Source: JANOMH01 sp031422295 (GTDB lineage: Bacteria; Pseudomonadota; Alphaproteobacteria; Rhodobacterales; Rhodobacteraceae). Taken from it: 6,525 nt of DNA. The DNA lies in NCBI GenBank assembly GCA_031422295.1, contig JANOQM010000013.1, forward strand, positions 1-6,525, given 5' to 3'. Both the position numbers and the translations under genes were made by a program. The notes beneath the pieces are model-generated. The model had not been told where the DNA came from, ran no database searches, and saw nothing but the letters and a program-made list of their open reading frames with translations. Below, piece after piece: positions 1 to 6,421 of this stretch; the stretch's first letter is position 1; each line of letters begins with the position of its first letter.

Positions 1-1966
1 GCTAACCGCGCAGGTCGAAACGCTGGAAGGCGCATTGGAAGAACGCAAGGCCGCCGAGACGACGCTGGCGCGGCTGGAAGACCCCGAGGCGAGGGTAAGG
101 CGGGACACCGCTCTCCATGCAGCTCAGGCGGCAATGGAAACGGCACGGGCGCATGCCGGGCTGGTCACGGCTGCCCGGCAGGACCGCGACATCGCAGCGC
201 TGCAGGCAAAGAACGCCAAAGCGGAGCTCGATGGCTTCCTTACGGCGATCGACAAACTGAACAGTGCCGAAACGATGGCGCGCGCGACTGCGGAAACGCG
301 GCGGTTGGCCGAGGCGGAGGTGACCGCCCTCAAAGGGACCTCAGAGGTTGCAAGAGAAAGCGGCATTTCGGCACTGAACGCTGTAGTTCAGGCCCGAGCA
401 CGGCTCGAATCTGCCCGCCGTCAGATCGATGCCCGCAAGGCCAAAGCCGAAGCAGTTCGGCTGACAACCCAGATCGTCAAGGCCCAAGAGGCGCAGACTC
501 AAAGGGACGCGGCCCGTGCCCGGATGAAAGCCTCCTCGGCAACAACCGAATGGCTATCGCGTGTCGATGCGGCAGCCAGCGACGCCTCCATGCGGGAGAG
601 CGCGCATCAAGCGCAAAGCACAATATTGAGCGTTGTCTATTCTGGCGCCACGCGCATTGCCTTGAACGGTGCGCCGGTTGTGGGCGAACAGCCCGTTGCG
701 CTGGAGGGAGAAGCGCGGCTCGATCTGCCGGGAATCGGGCAAATGACTATCCGGGCGCAGGCGCAGGCAGCAGATGGCACGGATCAGCTTGCCAGGGCTA
801 AATCGCTGCTGAACGATTTGCTGGCGGTGTGTGGAGCAGAGACGCTTCTGTCTGCCCGCAGCGCTGCGGCTGAGCGTGCCGAGTTCGCGCGGCAAGCCGA
901 TCTGGCGCAAGCCGTACTTGACACGCTGGCCCCCAACGGCATCGACGCCCTGATCGCTGCAAAGGCCGAGGCCACGCTCGCCGCTGCCGAGGCGCATGAC
1001 GAGCCGTTGGCCGTGATCGCGGATCTGGAGAACGGCCTCGACCAAGCGGTTGCGGACGAGGATCGAACCGCGCAAACGCTGCGCCGGATGGCGGCCGATC
1101 ATGCCTTGGCCCGCGAAACCGCCATAAAGGCGGGCGCGGTGGCCGACGCGGCCGCGACGGAACTGGATCGCGCCCGGTCCGCCGCAGGGGCAGACGAAAG
1201 ACGTGAAACGCGCCGGATCGAGCTTTTGCGGATAGACGCGCAAACGGCCGACACCTTGTCCAACGCGGAGACGACGCTAAATCACCTGATCTCTTCTGCA
1301 CCGGATCTGGCGACCACCAAAGCCGAACTACAACGAGCGGCCGACGCGGTTGAGGCTGCGAGCCGACAGCGGGCTCAGTTGGCGGAACGGCTGGCAGCCC
1401 TGTCCGCCCAGATCCGTACGCTGGCTGGAAACGGAATTGAAGAGCGTCGCGACGAGATCAACGGGCAGTTGGAAACAGCCCAGGCAACCGAGGCGCGCTT
1501 TGCCAGGAAAGCCGCCGCACTGATCCGCTTGCAAGCCGCCCTGGAGGCGGAAAGGAACGCCGCTCAAGAGACTTATTTCGGCCCTGTTCAGGAAGAGTTG
1601 AAACCACTTCTTGCCATTCTGCATCGGGATGCGGCGCTGAGTTTTAACAGGGAGAACCTGCTGCCGTCGGGCCTGACACGGGGACAGACCGAAGAAATGC
1701 TGGACGATCTTTCCGGCGGCACGAAAGAGCAGATTGCCATTCTGACCCGTCTGGCATTCGCGCGTCTCTTCGCACGCCAAGGGCGGCACATGCCCATCGT
1801 CCTCGACGACGCATTGGTCTATTCCGACGATGACCGTATCATAAAGATGTTCACCGCGCTCACCCGCGTGGCGCAGGATCAGCAGATCATCGTATTCTCT
1901 TGCCGCCAGTTGGCGTTTCAGGATCTGGGCGGGGCGCGCCCAATGGTCGAGATTACCGACACTTGA
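1..1966 (+). CDS. SbcC/YhaN-like coiled-coil ATPase, C-terminal part (5' end outside window)
   Basis: The frame is open from the first base (first complete codon at position 2, no stop before TGA at 1964-1966), so this is the C-terminal 654 residues of a longer protein; a TTG at 35 is not a credible start. Most of it is Ala/Glu/Arg-rich heptad-like helix, expected to form long coiled coils (about 2-610 and 790-1590). Between them (about 620-780) lies a predicted beta-strand segment with LDLPGIG near 719-739. The ATPase C-lobe follows: ABC signature LSGGTKEQ at 1709-1732, Walker B IVLDD at 1796-1810, then D-loop residues YSDDDR. The Walker A half must lie upstream. In the family, two such heads dimerise around ATP and act on DNA, commonly beside an SbcD/YhaO-like exonuclease. 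No CxxC zinc hook is visible in this part. The switch segment reads IIVFSCRQ, without the usual histidine. Family assignment is firm; the substrate is unknown. Confidence 0.9.
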   Translation, partial: LTAQVETLEGALEERKAAETTLARLEDPEARVRRDTALHAAQAAMETARAHAGLVTAARQDRDIAALQAKNAKAELDGFLTAIDKLNSAETMARATAETRRLAEAEVTALKGTSEVARESGISALNAVVQARARLESARRQIDARKAKAEAVRLTTQIVKAQEAQTQRDAARARMKASSATTEWLSRVDAAASDASMRESAHQAQSTILSVVYSGATRIALNGAPVVGEQPVALEGEARLDLPGIGQMTIRAQAQAADGTDQLARAKSLLNDLLAVCGAETLLSARSAAAERAEFARQADLAQAVLDTLAPNGIDALIAAKAEATLAAAEAHDEPLAVIADLENGLDQAVADEDRTAQTLRRMAADHALARETAIKAGAVADAAATELDRARSAAGADERRETRRIELLRIDAQTADTLSNAETTLNHLISSAPDLATTKAELQRAADAVEAASRQRAQLAERLAALSAQIRTLAGNGIEERRDEINGQLETAQATEARFARKAAALIRLQAALEAERNAAQETYFGPVQEELKPLLAILHRDAALSFNRENLLPSGLTRGQTEEMLDDLSGGTKEQIAILTRLAFARLFARQGRHMPIVLDDALVYSDDDRIIKMFTALTRVAQDQQIIVFSCRQLAFQDLGGARPMVEITDT

Positions 1967-2011
1967 ATGGGCGCGCAGAGTTCCGCAGCAGCGAAGTGGT
2001 AAACCAGATGG

Positions 2012-2030
2012 CGCCCGTGGCAGATGGGCG
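2012..2030 (+). other. Short GC-rich hairpin after the ATPase gene
   Basis: Bases 2012-2018 can pair with 2024-2030 (seven pairs, including one G-T wobble) around a five-base loop. It lies 45 bases past the ATPase stop. No T-run follows, so it does not qualify as an intrinsic terminator; it could be chance in GC-rich DNA or a weak 3' stabilising structure. Confidence 0.2.
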
Positions 2031-2113
2031 GCAGAGCATCGGGCTAAGGTGCTGCAGTAACTGGACCGCTCGCTGTCTCGACTCGAAGACGTCTGAATGC
2101 CGACGCGATCTGA

Positions 2114-2132
2114 GTGTCACATACGAAGACAC
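2114..2132. promoter_or_regulatory. Small inverted repeat, possible operator
   Basis: GTGTC (2114-2118) and GACAC (2128-2132) form a perfect five-base inverted repeat with a nine-base spacer, centred about 170 bases before the preferred start of the helicase-nuclease gene. The spacing between half-site centres is 14 bases, longer than one helical turn. A five-base arm is easily found by chance, so this is only a candidate binding site. Confidence 0.15.
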
Positions 2133-2281
2133 CTTTCACCTGAAACCGCGTGACGACAAAGTTGGATCGTATTCATGCGTGAACTAGAAATGACCCTGTC
2201 AGAAATTGACGCCCTCTGGCACTACTACCTAGATTGCGGTCGTCGAGGCCGATTCCCTCGGAGGAATGGTTTTGTTTTACC

Positions 2282-2285
2282 GGAG
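2282..2285 (+). promoter_or_regulatory. Ribosome binding site that decides the helicase-nuclease start
   Basis: GGAG at 2282-2285 lies six bases before the ATG at 2292, a good Shine-Dalgarno arrangement. The upstream in-frame ATG at 2175 has only a weak GGA (2164-2166) before it, and the ATG at 2190 has none. This favours 2292. Confidence 0.6.
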
Positions 2286-2291
2286 TATGTG

Positions 2292-5200
2292 ATGAGGGAT
2301 CTCGACGGCCGCACCCTGCTTTCGGCATCGGATCTGATGCGGTTCATGGGCTGCGCGCATGCGACCACGCTCGATTTGGCGCGACTGCGGGGAGAGGGGC
2401 CGGAATCGCGCGAGGACAGCGAGGATGCAGCACTGTTGCAAAAACAGGGCGATGCCCATGAGGCGGCGCATCTGGCGCGGCTGAACGCAGCGGGTCGAGG
2501 AGTTGTAGAGATCGCGCGGGGTGACCTGACGCAAAATTCTGCGACCACCCGTGCCGCGCTCGCTGCAGGACCGGAGGTTGTGTTTCAGGGTGCGTTCCTG
2601 TCGGGCAACTGGGGCGGCTGGTCGGATTTTCTGGAACGTGTGGAGCGGCCATCGGCGTTTGGGGCTTTCAGCTATGAGGTGGCCGACACCAAGCTGAAGC
2701 GCCGCCCGCATCCCAAACATCTCCTGCAACTTGTGCTTTATTCGGACCTGCTGACCAAAATTCAGGGCGTGGCACCAGAATTCGCCCATCTTGAACTTGG
2801 CGATGGCACTCGCGCGACGCTGCGGCTTGCAGACTACGCTGCCTATGCCCGCATGGCACGGGCGCGACTTGAAGGCTTCGTGGCCGATCCGCAGCAGACG
2901 CGCTCCATCCCTTGCGCCGATTGCGGCCTTTGCCGCTGGGGCGATCATTGTGAAACTGTCTGGCAGGCTGAGGACAGCTTGTTCAACGTGGCCAGTATCA
3001 GCCGCGGACAGGTCAAAAAGCTGGAGGCGGCGGGCATCGGTACGATGGAAGCTCTCGCCGACTTCAATCATCCGGTTCGCGGCATGGCGGAGAACACCCG
3101 TCTGCGCCTGGCCACGCAAGCCCGGCTGCAGCACGCCCGCAAGACCGGCGAACCGGCGTTTGAACTGCGCCCGCTTGAGCCGGGCAAGGGCTTCGATCTG
3201 CTTCTCGAGCCGCAGTCCGGTGACATCTTCTATGACATCGAAGGCGACCCCCATTTCGAGGGCGGCTTGGAATACCTGCATGGCGTCTGGTTCGATGGTG
3301 AGTTTCGCGCGTTCTGGGGCCATGACCATGCCGCCGAGGCACAGGCACTGTCCGAGTTGCTCGCCTTTTTCCGTGACCGCCTCGCCGCGCATCCAGCCGC
3401 GTGCATTTATCACTATGCCGCTTACGAAATCACCGCGCTGCGACGGCTGACCACAAAATATGGGATTGGTGAGGCCTTTCTCGACCGTCTGCTGCGAGAG
3501 CGCCGTTTCGTCGATCTGTTCGCCGTGGTGCGGGGTGGTTTGATCGGGTCCGAGGCCAATTATTCCATCAAGTCAATGGAAGCATTCTACGGCCGCAAGC
3601 GCGAGGGCGAGGTGAAAACCGCAGGGGGTTCGGTCGTCGCCTATGAACGCTGGCGCGAGACGGGCGAACCGCAAATCCTCGACGAGATCGAGGACTACAA
3701 CCGCGTCGATTGTATCTCGACCGAGGAGTTGCGCGATTGGCTGGTGGGTATTCGGCCAGCCGGGCCTTGGCCTGTGGTAGGGCAGGACGCAGGGCACAAG
3801 GAGGCTGAAGAGGACGCCGACACCGAAGCTTTGCGCGCCATGCTCGCCGCCTCCGGTCTGCCACAAGACCGGCAGGAGATGCTGTTCAACCTCGGCCTCT
3901 TCCACAAGCGCGAAGCCAAGCCCGCGCAATGGGCGGTGTTCGACAGTGTAGGCAAGGACGAAGACGACCTGATCGACGATCTGGACGCGCTTGCCGGACT
4001 GGAAGCCACAGGGCCCGCCGAACAGATCAAGCGGTCCATGGCGCGCACTTATCGCTTCCCGCAACAGGAGACAAAGTTGCGCGGCGGAAGAAATGCGACA
4101 GTGCCCGTCGTCGATGGTGCGCCCGCGACCGTCAGCATACTGGACATGGACCGCACAGCGCGCGAGATCACGGTCAAAGCAGGATCTGCGAAGGCGCATC
4201 TGCTGACCGACCGGCTTACGCTGCACCCGGACTGGCCGCTGAACACCGATGTGATCGCCGCTGCCTTGCGGGATGTGATCGCTGATCAGTGCGGCACGCG
4301 CACCTATCAGGCCGTGGATGATCTCTTGTCCCGAGCGGCTCCGCGTATGACCACCGGCCCTAGTGCTGATCTGCTAAGGGGCGCCGAACCGGTCGCGGGT
4401 ACAATCGCGGCTGTCGCGGCGATGGATGGCACAGTTCTGCCGATCCAGGGGCCGCCCGGCACTGGCAAGACCTATGTCACCGCACGTGCGATCCTTTCGC
4501 TTGTCCGGAAGGGTGCGCGCGTGGGTGTCACATCGAACAGTCACGAGGCCATTCGCAACGTGCTGATGGGCTGTTTGAGCGCGCTGGAGGATAACGATCT
4601 GCCGATCACACTCGACTTGGTTCACAAGACCTCGGGCGAGGATGACGGCTATCCCGAGGATTGCGCCGTTCGCCGGACCACCAGCAATGACGATGCAGCA
4701 AGCGGCCGACATGTGGTCGGCGCCACCGCCTGGTTCTTCACCCGCGACGAAAATTTGCAAGCATTCGACTGGCTGTTCGTTGACGAGGCTGGACAGGTTG
4801 GCCTTGCGAATATGGCCGCGATGGGCCGGGCCGCGCGCAACATCGTGCTGGTGGGCGACCCCCGCCAGTTGCCGCAGGTCATCCACGGCGCACACCCGGC
4901 ACCTGCGAACCTTTCCTGTCTTGACTGGATGCTGGGCGAACATGCGACCGTGCCGCCAGATCGCGGAATCTTCCTGCCGATTTCACGACGCATGCACCCA
5001 GATGTCTGCCGCTTCATTTCCGATCAGGTCTATGAAGGGCGGCTCACCAGCCACCCCGACAACGCCCGCCAATGCGTCACCGGCACACCATTTCCCGAGG
5101 CCGGAGCATTCTGGGTGCCGGTTTCGCATGAAGGAAACGCGCAAATTTCCATGGAGGAAGTGGCCGCCATTCAAGCCGCTACAGGAGAACTGCTGCGGGG

Positions 5201-5567
5201 CACCTGGACGGAGAAAGATGGCTTAACCCGTCCGATGCGGCAGACGGACATCATCGTCGTCGCCCCATACAATGCTCAAGTGAATGCCCTTCGCGATGTA
5301 CTGCCCGATGGCATCCGCGTCGGCACTGTGGACAAATTCCAGGGTCAGGAAGCGCCGGTCTGCCTCGTCTCGATGACCGCGTCCTCGGCCGAGGAGACCT
5401 CGCGAGGGATGGAGTTCCTTTTTTCGCTCAACCGCATCAACGTGGCGGTGTCGCGCGCAAAGGGGCTTTCGCTGGTGTTCGGGGCACCACGCCTGCGTGA
5501 GGCGAAGTGCGAGACCGTCGCACAAATGCGGCTGGTGAATACTCTGTGTGGGCTGTCAGATTGGTAA
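2292..5567 (+). CDS. TM0106-family RecB-like nuclease / DEDD exonuclease / SF1 helicase fusion
   Basis: A complete protein of about 1091 residues (counted from 2292), predicted to unwind and cut DNA in the cytoplasm. Residues 1-220 are a RecB-like PD-(D/E)XK nuclease: H56, D112 (GWSDF), D132-x-K134 and Q146-x3-Y150. C21 and the cysteines at 208, 211, 214 and 220 match the split cluster typical of Cas4/AddB iron-sulphur nucleases. A helix-hairpin-helix-like piece spans 237-258. Residues 310-480 are a DEDD/RNase H-like exonuclease (YprB-like): D315-x-E317, H374 to E379, D408, and Y469-x3-D473. The C-terminal SF1 Upf1/DNA2-type helicase has Walker A GPPGTGKT 720-727, motif II DEAGQ from 831, motif III GDPRQLP 855-861, SRRMHPD 898-904, VDKFQGQE 1013-1020 and NVAVSRAK 1050-1057. 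All key motifs are intact. An in-frame ATG at 2175 would add 39 residues, but homologous-looking sequence (LSASDLMRF) begins only after 2292. TAA at 5565-5567. Activity is inferred; exact substrate unknown. Confidence 0.93.
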   Translation: MRDLDGRTLLSASDLMRFMGCAHATTLDLARLRGEGPESREDSEDAALLQKQGDAHEAAHLARLNAAGRGVVEIARGDLTQNSATTRAALAAGPEVVFQGAFLSGNWGGWSDFLERVERPSAFGAFSYEVADTKLKRRPHPKHLLQLVLYSDLLTKIQGVAPEFAHLELGDGTRATLRLADYAAYARMARARLEGFVADPQQTRSIPCADCGLCRWGDHCETVWQAEDSLFNVASISRGQVKKLEAAGIGTMEALADFNHPVRGMAENTRLRLATQARLQHARKTGEPAFELRPLEPGKGFDLLLEPQSGDIFYDIEGDPHFEGGLEYLHGVWFDGEFRAFWGHDHAAEAQALSELLAFFRDRLAAHPAACIYHYAAYEITALRRLTTKYGIGEAFLDRLLRERRFVDLFAVVRGGLIGSEANYSIKSMEAFYGRKREGEVKTAGGSVVAYERWRETGEPQILDEIEDYNRVDCISTEELRDWLVGIRPAGPWPVVGQDAGHKEAEEDADTEALRAMLAASGLPQDRQEMLFNLGLFHKREAKPAQWAVFDSVGKDEDDLIDDLDALAGLEATGPAEQIKRSMARTYRFPQQETKLRGGRNATVPVVDGAPATVSILDMDRTAREITVKAGSAKAHLLTDRLTLHPDWPLNTDVIAAALRDVIADQCGTRTYQAVDDLLSRAAPRMTTGPSADLLRGAEPVAGTIAAVAAMDGTVLPIQGPPGTGKTYVTARAILSLVRKGARVGVTSNSHEAIRNVLMGCLSALEDNDLPITLDLVHKTSGEDDGYPEDCAVRRTTSNDDAASGRHVVGATAWFFTRDENLQAFDWLFVDEAGQVGLANMAAMGRAARNIVLVGDPRQLPQVIHGAHPAPANLSCLDWMLGEHATVPPDRGIFLPISRRMHPDVCRFISDQVYEGRLTSHPDNARQCVTGTPFPEAGAFWVPVSHEGNAQISMEEVAAIQAATGELLRGTWTEKDGLTRPMRQTDIIVVAPYNAQVNALRDVLPDGIRVGTVDKFQGQEAPVCLVSMTASSAEETSRGMEFLFSLNRINVAVSRAKGLSLVFGAPRLREAKCETVAQMRLVNTLCGLSDW

Positions 5568-5571
5568 CCAG

Positions 5572-5988
5572 ATGAACATCGAAAAGACTATCAGTGACCT
5601 GCCAAATACCGAAACGAGGAAACTCAAGGATCTGCTGGTGAACGCCAATAGGATTCTGAGCAAAGATCCCAGGCACCTACAAGCTACGCGCTTGCGAGAC
5701 GCCCTTACGGAAGAACTGGCACGACGCAAGGTTTCAAATCGGACAAGAGTCGGCCCACTTTGGTGGGAGCCGCATGATCCAGACGTTGCGGAATTTTTCG
5801 CCTACGCCGAGGCACAGTCCACGATACCTGTGGCCGCGATCTTCAAAAGCGCCACTCACACGGCGACCCGCAAGGCGGTTTATTCGGTTCGGATCGGGGA
5901 TCACACCTTGGATGGCCAGTTTGCGGAGGTTGCCATTGCTCGCCGAGCGGGCTCAGAAGCTTGGGAAGAGCGCCAAAAAATATTTTAG
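5572..5988 (+). CDS. Small hypothetical protein, probably co-translated with the helicase-nuclease
   Basis: An ORF of 138 residues starting at ATG 5572, four bases after the helicase stop, ending at TAG 5986-5988. No clear Shine-Dalgarno precedes it, so translation probably depends on ribosomes finishing the upstream gene; a GTG at 5548 in the same frame would overlap that gene. I do not recognise the family. Residues 1-60 are predicted helical and rich in Lys, Arg and Leu. A Trp pair (GPLWWEPHDPD) leads into a second part with alternating strand-like segments (IPVAAIF, AVYSVRIGD) and an Arg-rich end. No signal peptide, membrane segment or catalytic motif is visible. The stop falls right after a run of six A (5975-5980), where base composition drops sharply, so the C-terminus may be altered by a frameshift or a rearrangement. 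The ORF is likely real; the function is unknown. Confidence 0.65.
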   Translation: MNIEKTISDLPNTETRKLKDLLVNANRILSKDPRHLQATRLRDALTEELARRKVSNRTRVGPLWWEPHDPDVAEFFAYAEAQSTIPVAAIFKSATHTATRKAVYSVRIGDHTLDGQFAEVAIARRAGSEAWEERQKIF

Positions 5989-6060
5989 TACTATTTTCTG
6001 TTGCAATTTCTTGAGTAAGAAGATTATTGAAGACATCTGGTTCGTTTTTCGCCCACAAAA
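5975..6060. other. Sharply AT-rich stretch, possible recombination junction
   Basis: Only 25 of 86 bases are G or C (about 29 percent), against about 67 percent in, for example, 4441-4500. It covers the last codons of the small hypothetical gene and the start of the DUF4357 region. It holds an AT-only palindrome (5977-5986) and a wider repeat of the same arm at 5991-5996. The composition fits a promoter-like spacer, a mobile-DNA scar or a junction between segments of different origin. No terminal repeats or target-site duplications are visible. Confidence 0.4.
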
Positions 6061-6352
6061 GGCACAAGCTTTCGGCCGACTGGAGGGAAACGAGTTCCTT
6101 GTTCGGAAGGGTTCAACTGCCATGGTCAACGGCTCGCCGCGCGTGAAGCGCGACCGCGAAGAACGTGATCGGTTGGTGCGCCAAGGCGTGCTCGTTCCCG
6201 ACCGCGATCCAGATCTCTATCGGTTTTCGCGAGACCACGTCTTTGGAAGCCCCAGCATCGCCGGTGGCGTCGTAAAGGACGGCAACTGCAGCGGACCTCA
6301 AAGTTGGCACCGGGCGAGCGATGGGAAAACGCTCAAAGAAGCGATGAGCTAA
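6011..6352 (+). CDS. DUF4357-domain protein, probably a 5'-truncated or frameshifted remnant
   Basis: This frame encodes a recognisable DUF4357-type domain ending at TAA 6350-6352. An N-terminal piece EFLVRKGSTA (about 6089-6118) is followed by a helical stretch, then LVRQGVLVP, LYRFSRDHVF, the conserved SPSIAGGVV, and the terminal SWHRASDGKTL. In the family the domain usually sits at the C-terminus of larger proteins, often GIY-YIG nucleases or restriction-linked proteins; its own function is unknown. The start is the problem. TTG 6011 is the only standard start codon that covers the whole domain-like region, but it has no Shine-Dalgarno and lies in AT-rich DNA. ATG 6122 has GGAAGGG ten bases upstream but would cut off the GS motif. 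The frame stays open back through the small gene before it, so loss of one base in the A6 run at 5975-5980 would fuse the two. I favour a broken remnant; a short real protein from 6122 is possible. Confidence 0.55.
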   Translation: MSKKIIEDIWFVFRPQKAQAFGRLEGNEFLVRKGSTAMVNGSPRVKRDREERDRLVRQGVLVPDRDPDLYRFSRDHVFGSPSIAGGVVKDGNCSGPQSWHRASDGKTLKEAMS

Positions 6353-6364
6353 CAATTTGCATTG

Positions 6365-6383
6365 GTTTTCGACCCGAGAAAAC
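6365..6383. promoter_or_regulatory. Inverted repeat between the DUF4357 region and the next gene
   Basis: GTTTTC (6365-6370) and GAAAAC (6378-6383) are perfect inverted copies separated by seven bases, starting 13 bases after the DUF4357 stop and ending 38 bases before the next ATG. The AT-rich stem and the absence of a T-run argue against an intrinsic terminator. The position suits an operator or a weak structural element in front of the next gene. Confidence 0.3.
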
Positions 6384-6411
6384 GAATGATGTTAGTGGGA
6401 TAGAAGACAAC

Positions 6412-6415
6412 AGGA
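6412..6415 (+). promoter_or_regulatory. Ribosome binding site of the last gene
   Basis: AGGA at 6412-6415 lies six bases upstream of ATG 6422. This is what supports that ATG, rather than the out-of-frame ATG at 6415, as a true start. Confidence 0.5.
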
Positions 6416-6421
6416 TGCGCA

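Larger units (their letters stand above)
1967..2291 (+). other. Intergenic gap of 325 bases without a supported gene
   Basis: No reading frame here looks like a protein. The open stretch in another frame, running from inside the ATPase gene to 2187, is low in complexity, has no recognisable domain and overlaps the ATPase end. The gap contains two short hairpins (2012-2030 and 2114-2132), neither followed by a T-run. The part from 2175 to 2291 is in frame with the downstream helicase-nuclease gene but has about 50 percent GC (59 of 117 bases) and rarer codons such as CTA, TTA and AGG. I read it as leader rather than coding sequence. A promoter for the helicase-nuclease gene could sit here, but I could not find a good -35/-10 pair. 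Confidence 0.5.

Noticed and set aside
554..1301. Long open frames on the minus strand inside the ATPase gene (554-1243 and 798-1301)
   Set aside because: They mirror the + strand coding sequence in GC-rich DNA, are rich in Arg/Pro or Cys without domain motifs, and lie within a gene with clear ATPase motifs.
2012..2030. Intrinsic terminator after the ATPase gene
   Set aside because: The hairpin is short and no T-run follows.
1900..2187. Possible small gene between the ATPase and the helicase-nuclease
   Set aside because: Overlaps the ATPase end by 67 bases, no ribosome site, and no domain-like or folded pattern.
2277..3413. 378-codon open frame on the minus strand
   Set aside because: Antisense to the nuclease part of the helicase-nuclease gene, whose catalytic motifs are intact; no recognisable domain in the antisense product.
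2791..3450. 219-codon open frame on the + strand in another frame
   Set aside because: Fully inside the helicase-nuclease gene; Ser/Arg/Pro/Ala-rich composition typical of a shifted frame.
3573..4226. 217-codon open frame on the minus strand
   Set aside because: Antisense shadow of the region between the exonuclease and helicase domains; no motifs.
1996..5576. Near-identical short words near 1996-2009 and 5561-5573 (TGGTAA(A)CCAGATG)
   Set aside because: Only about a dozen matching bases with a one-base gap; too short to call a direct repeat flanking a mobile segment, although they roughly bracket the helicase-nuclease gene.
5972..5990. Programmed -1 frameshift at the A6 run
   Set aside because: A -1 slip would enter the wrong frame; reaching the DUF4357 frame needs a +1 shift, so a mutation or assembly error is more likely than recoding.
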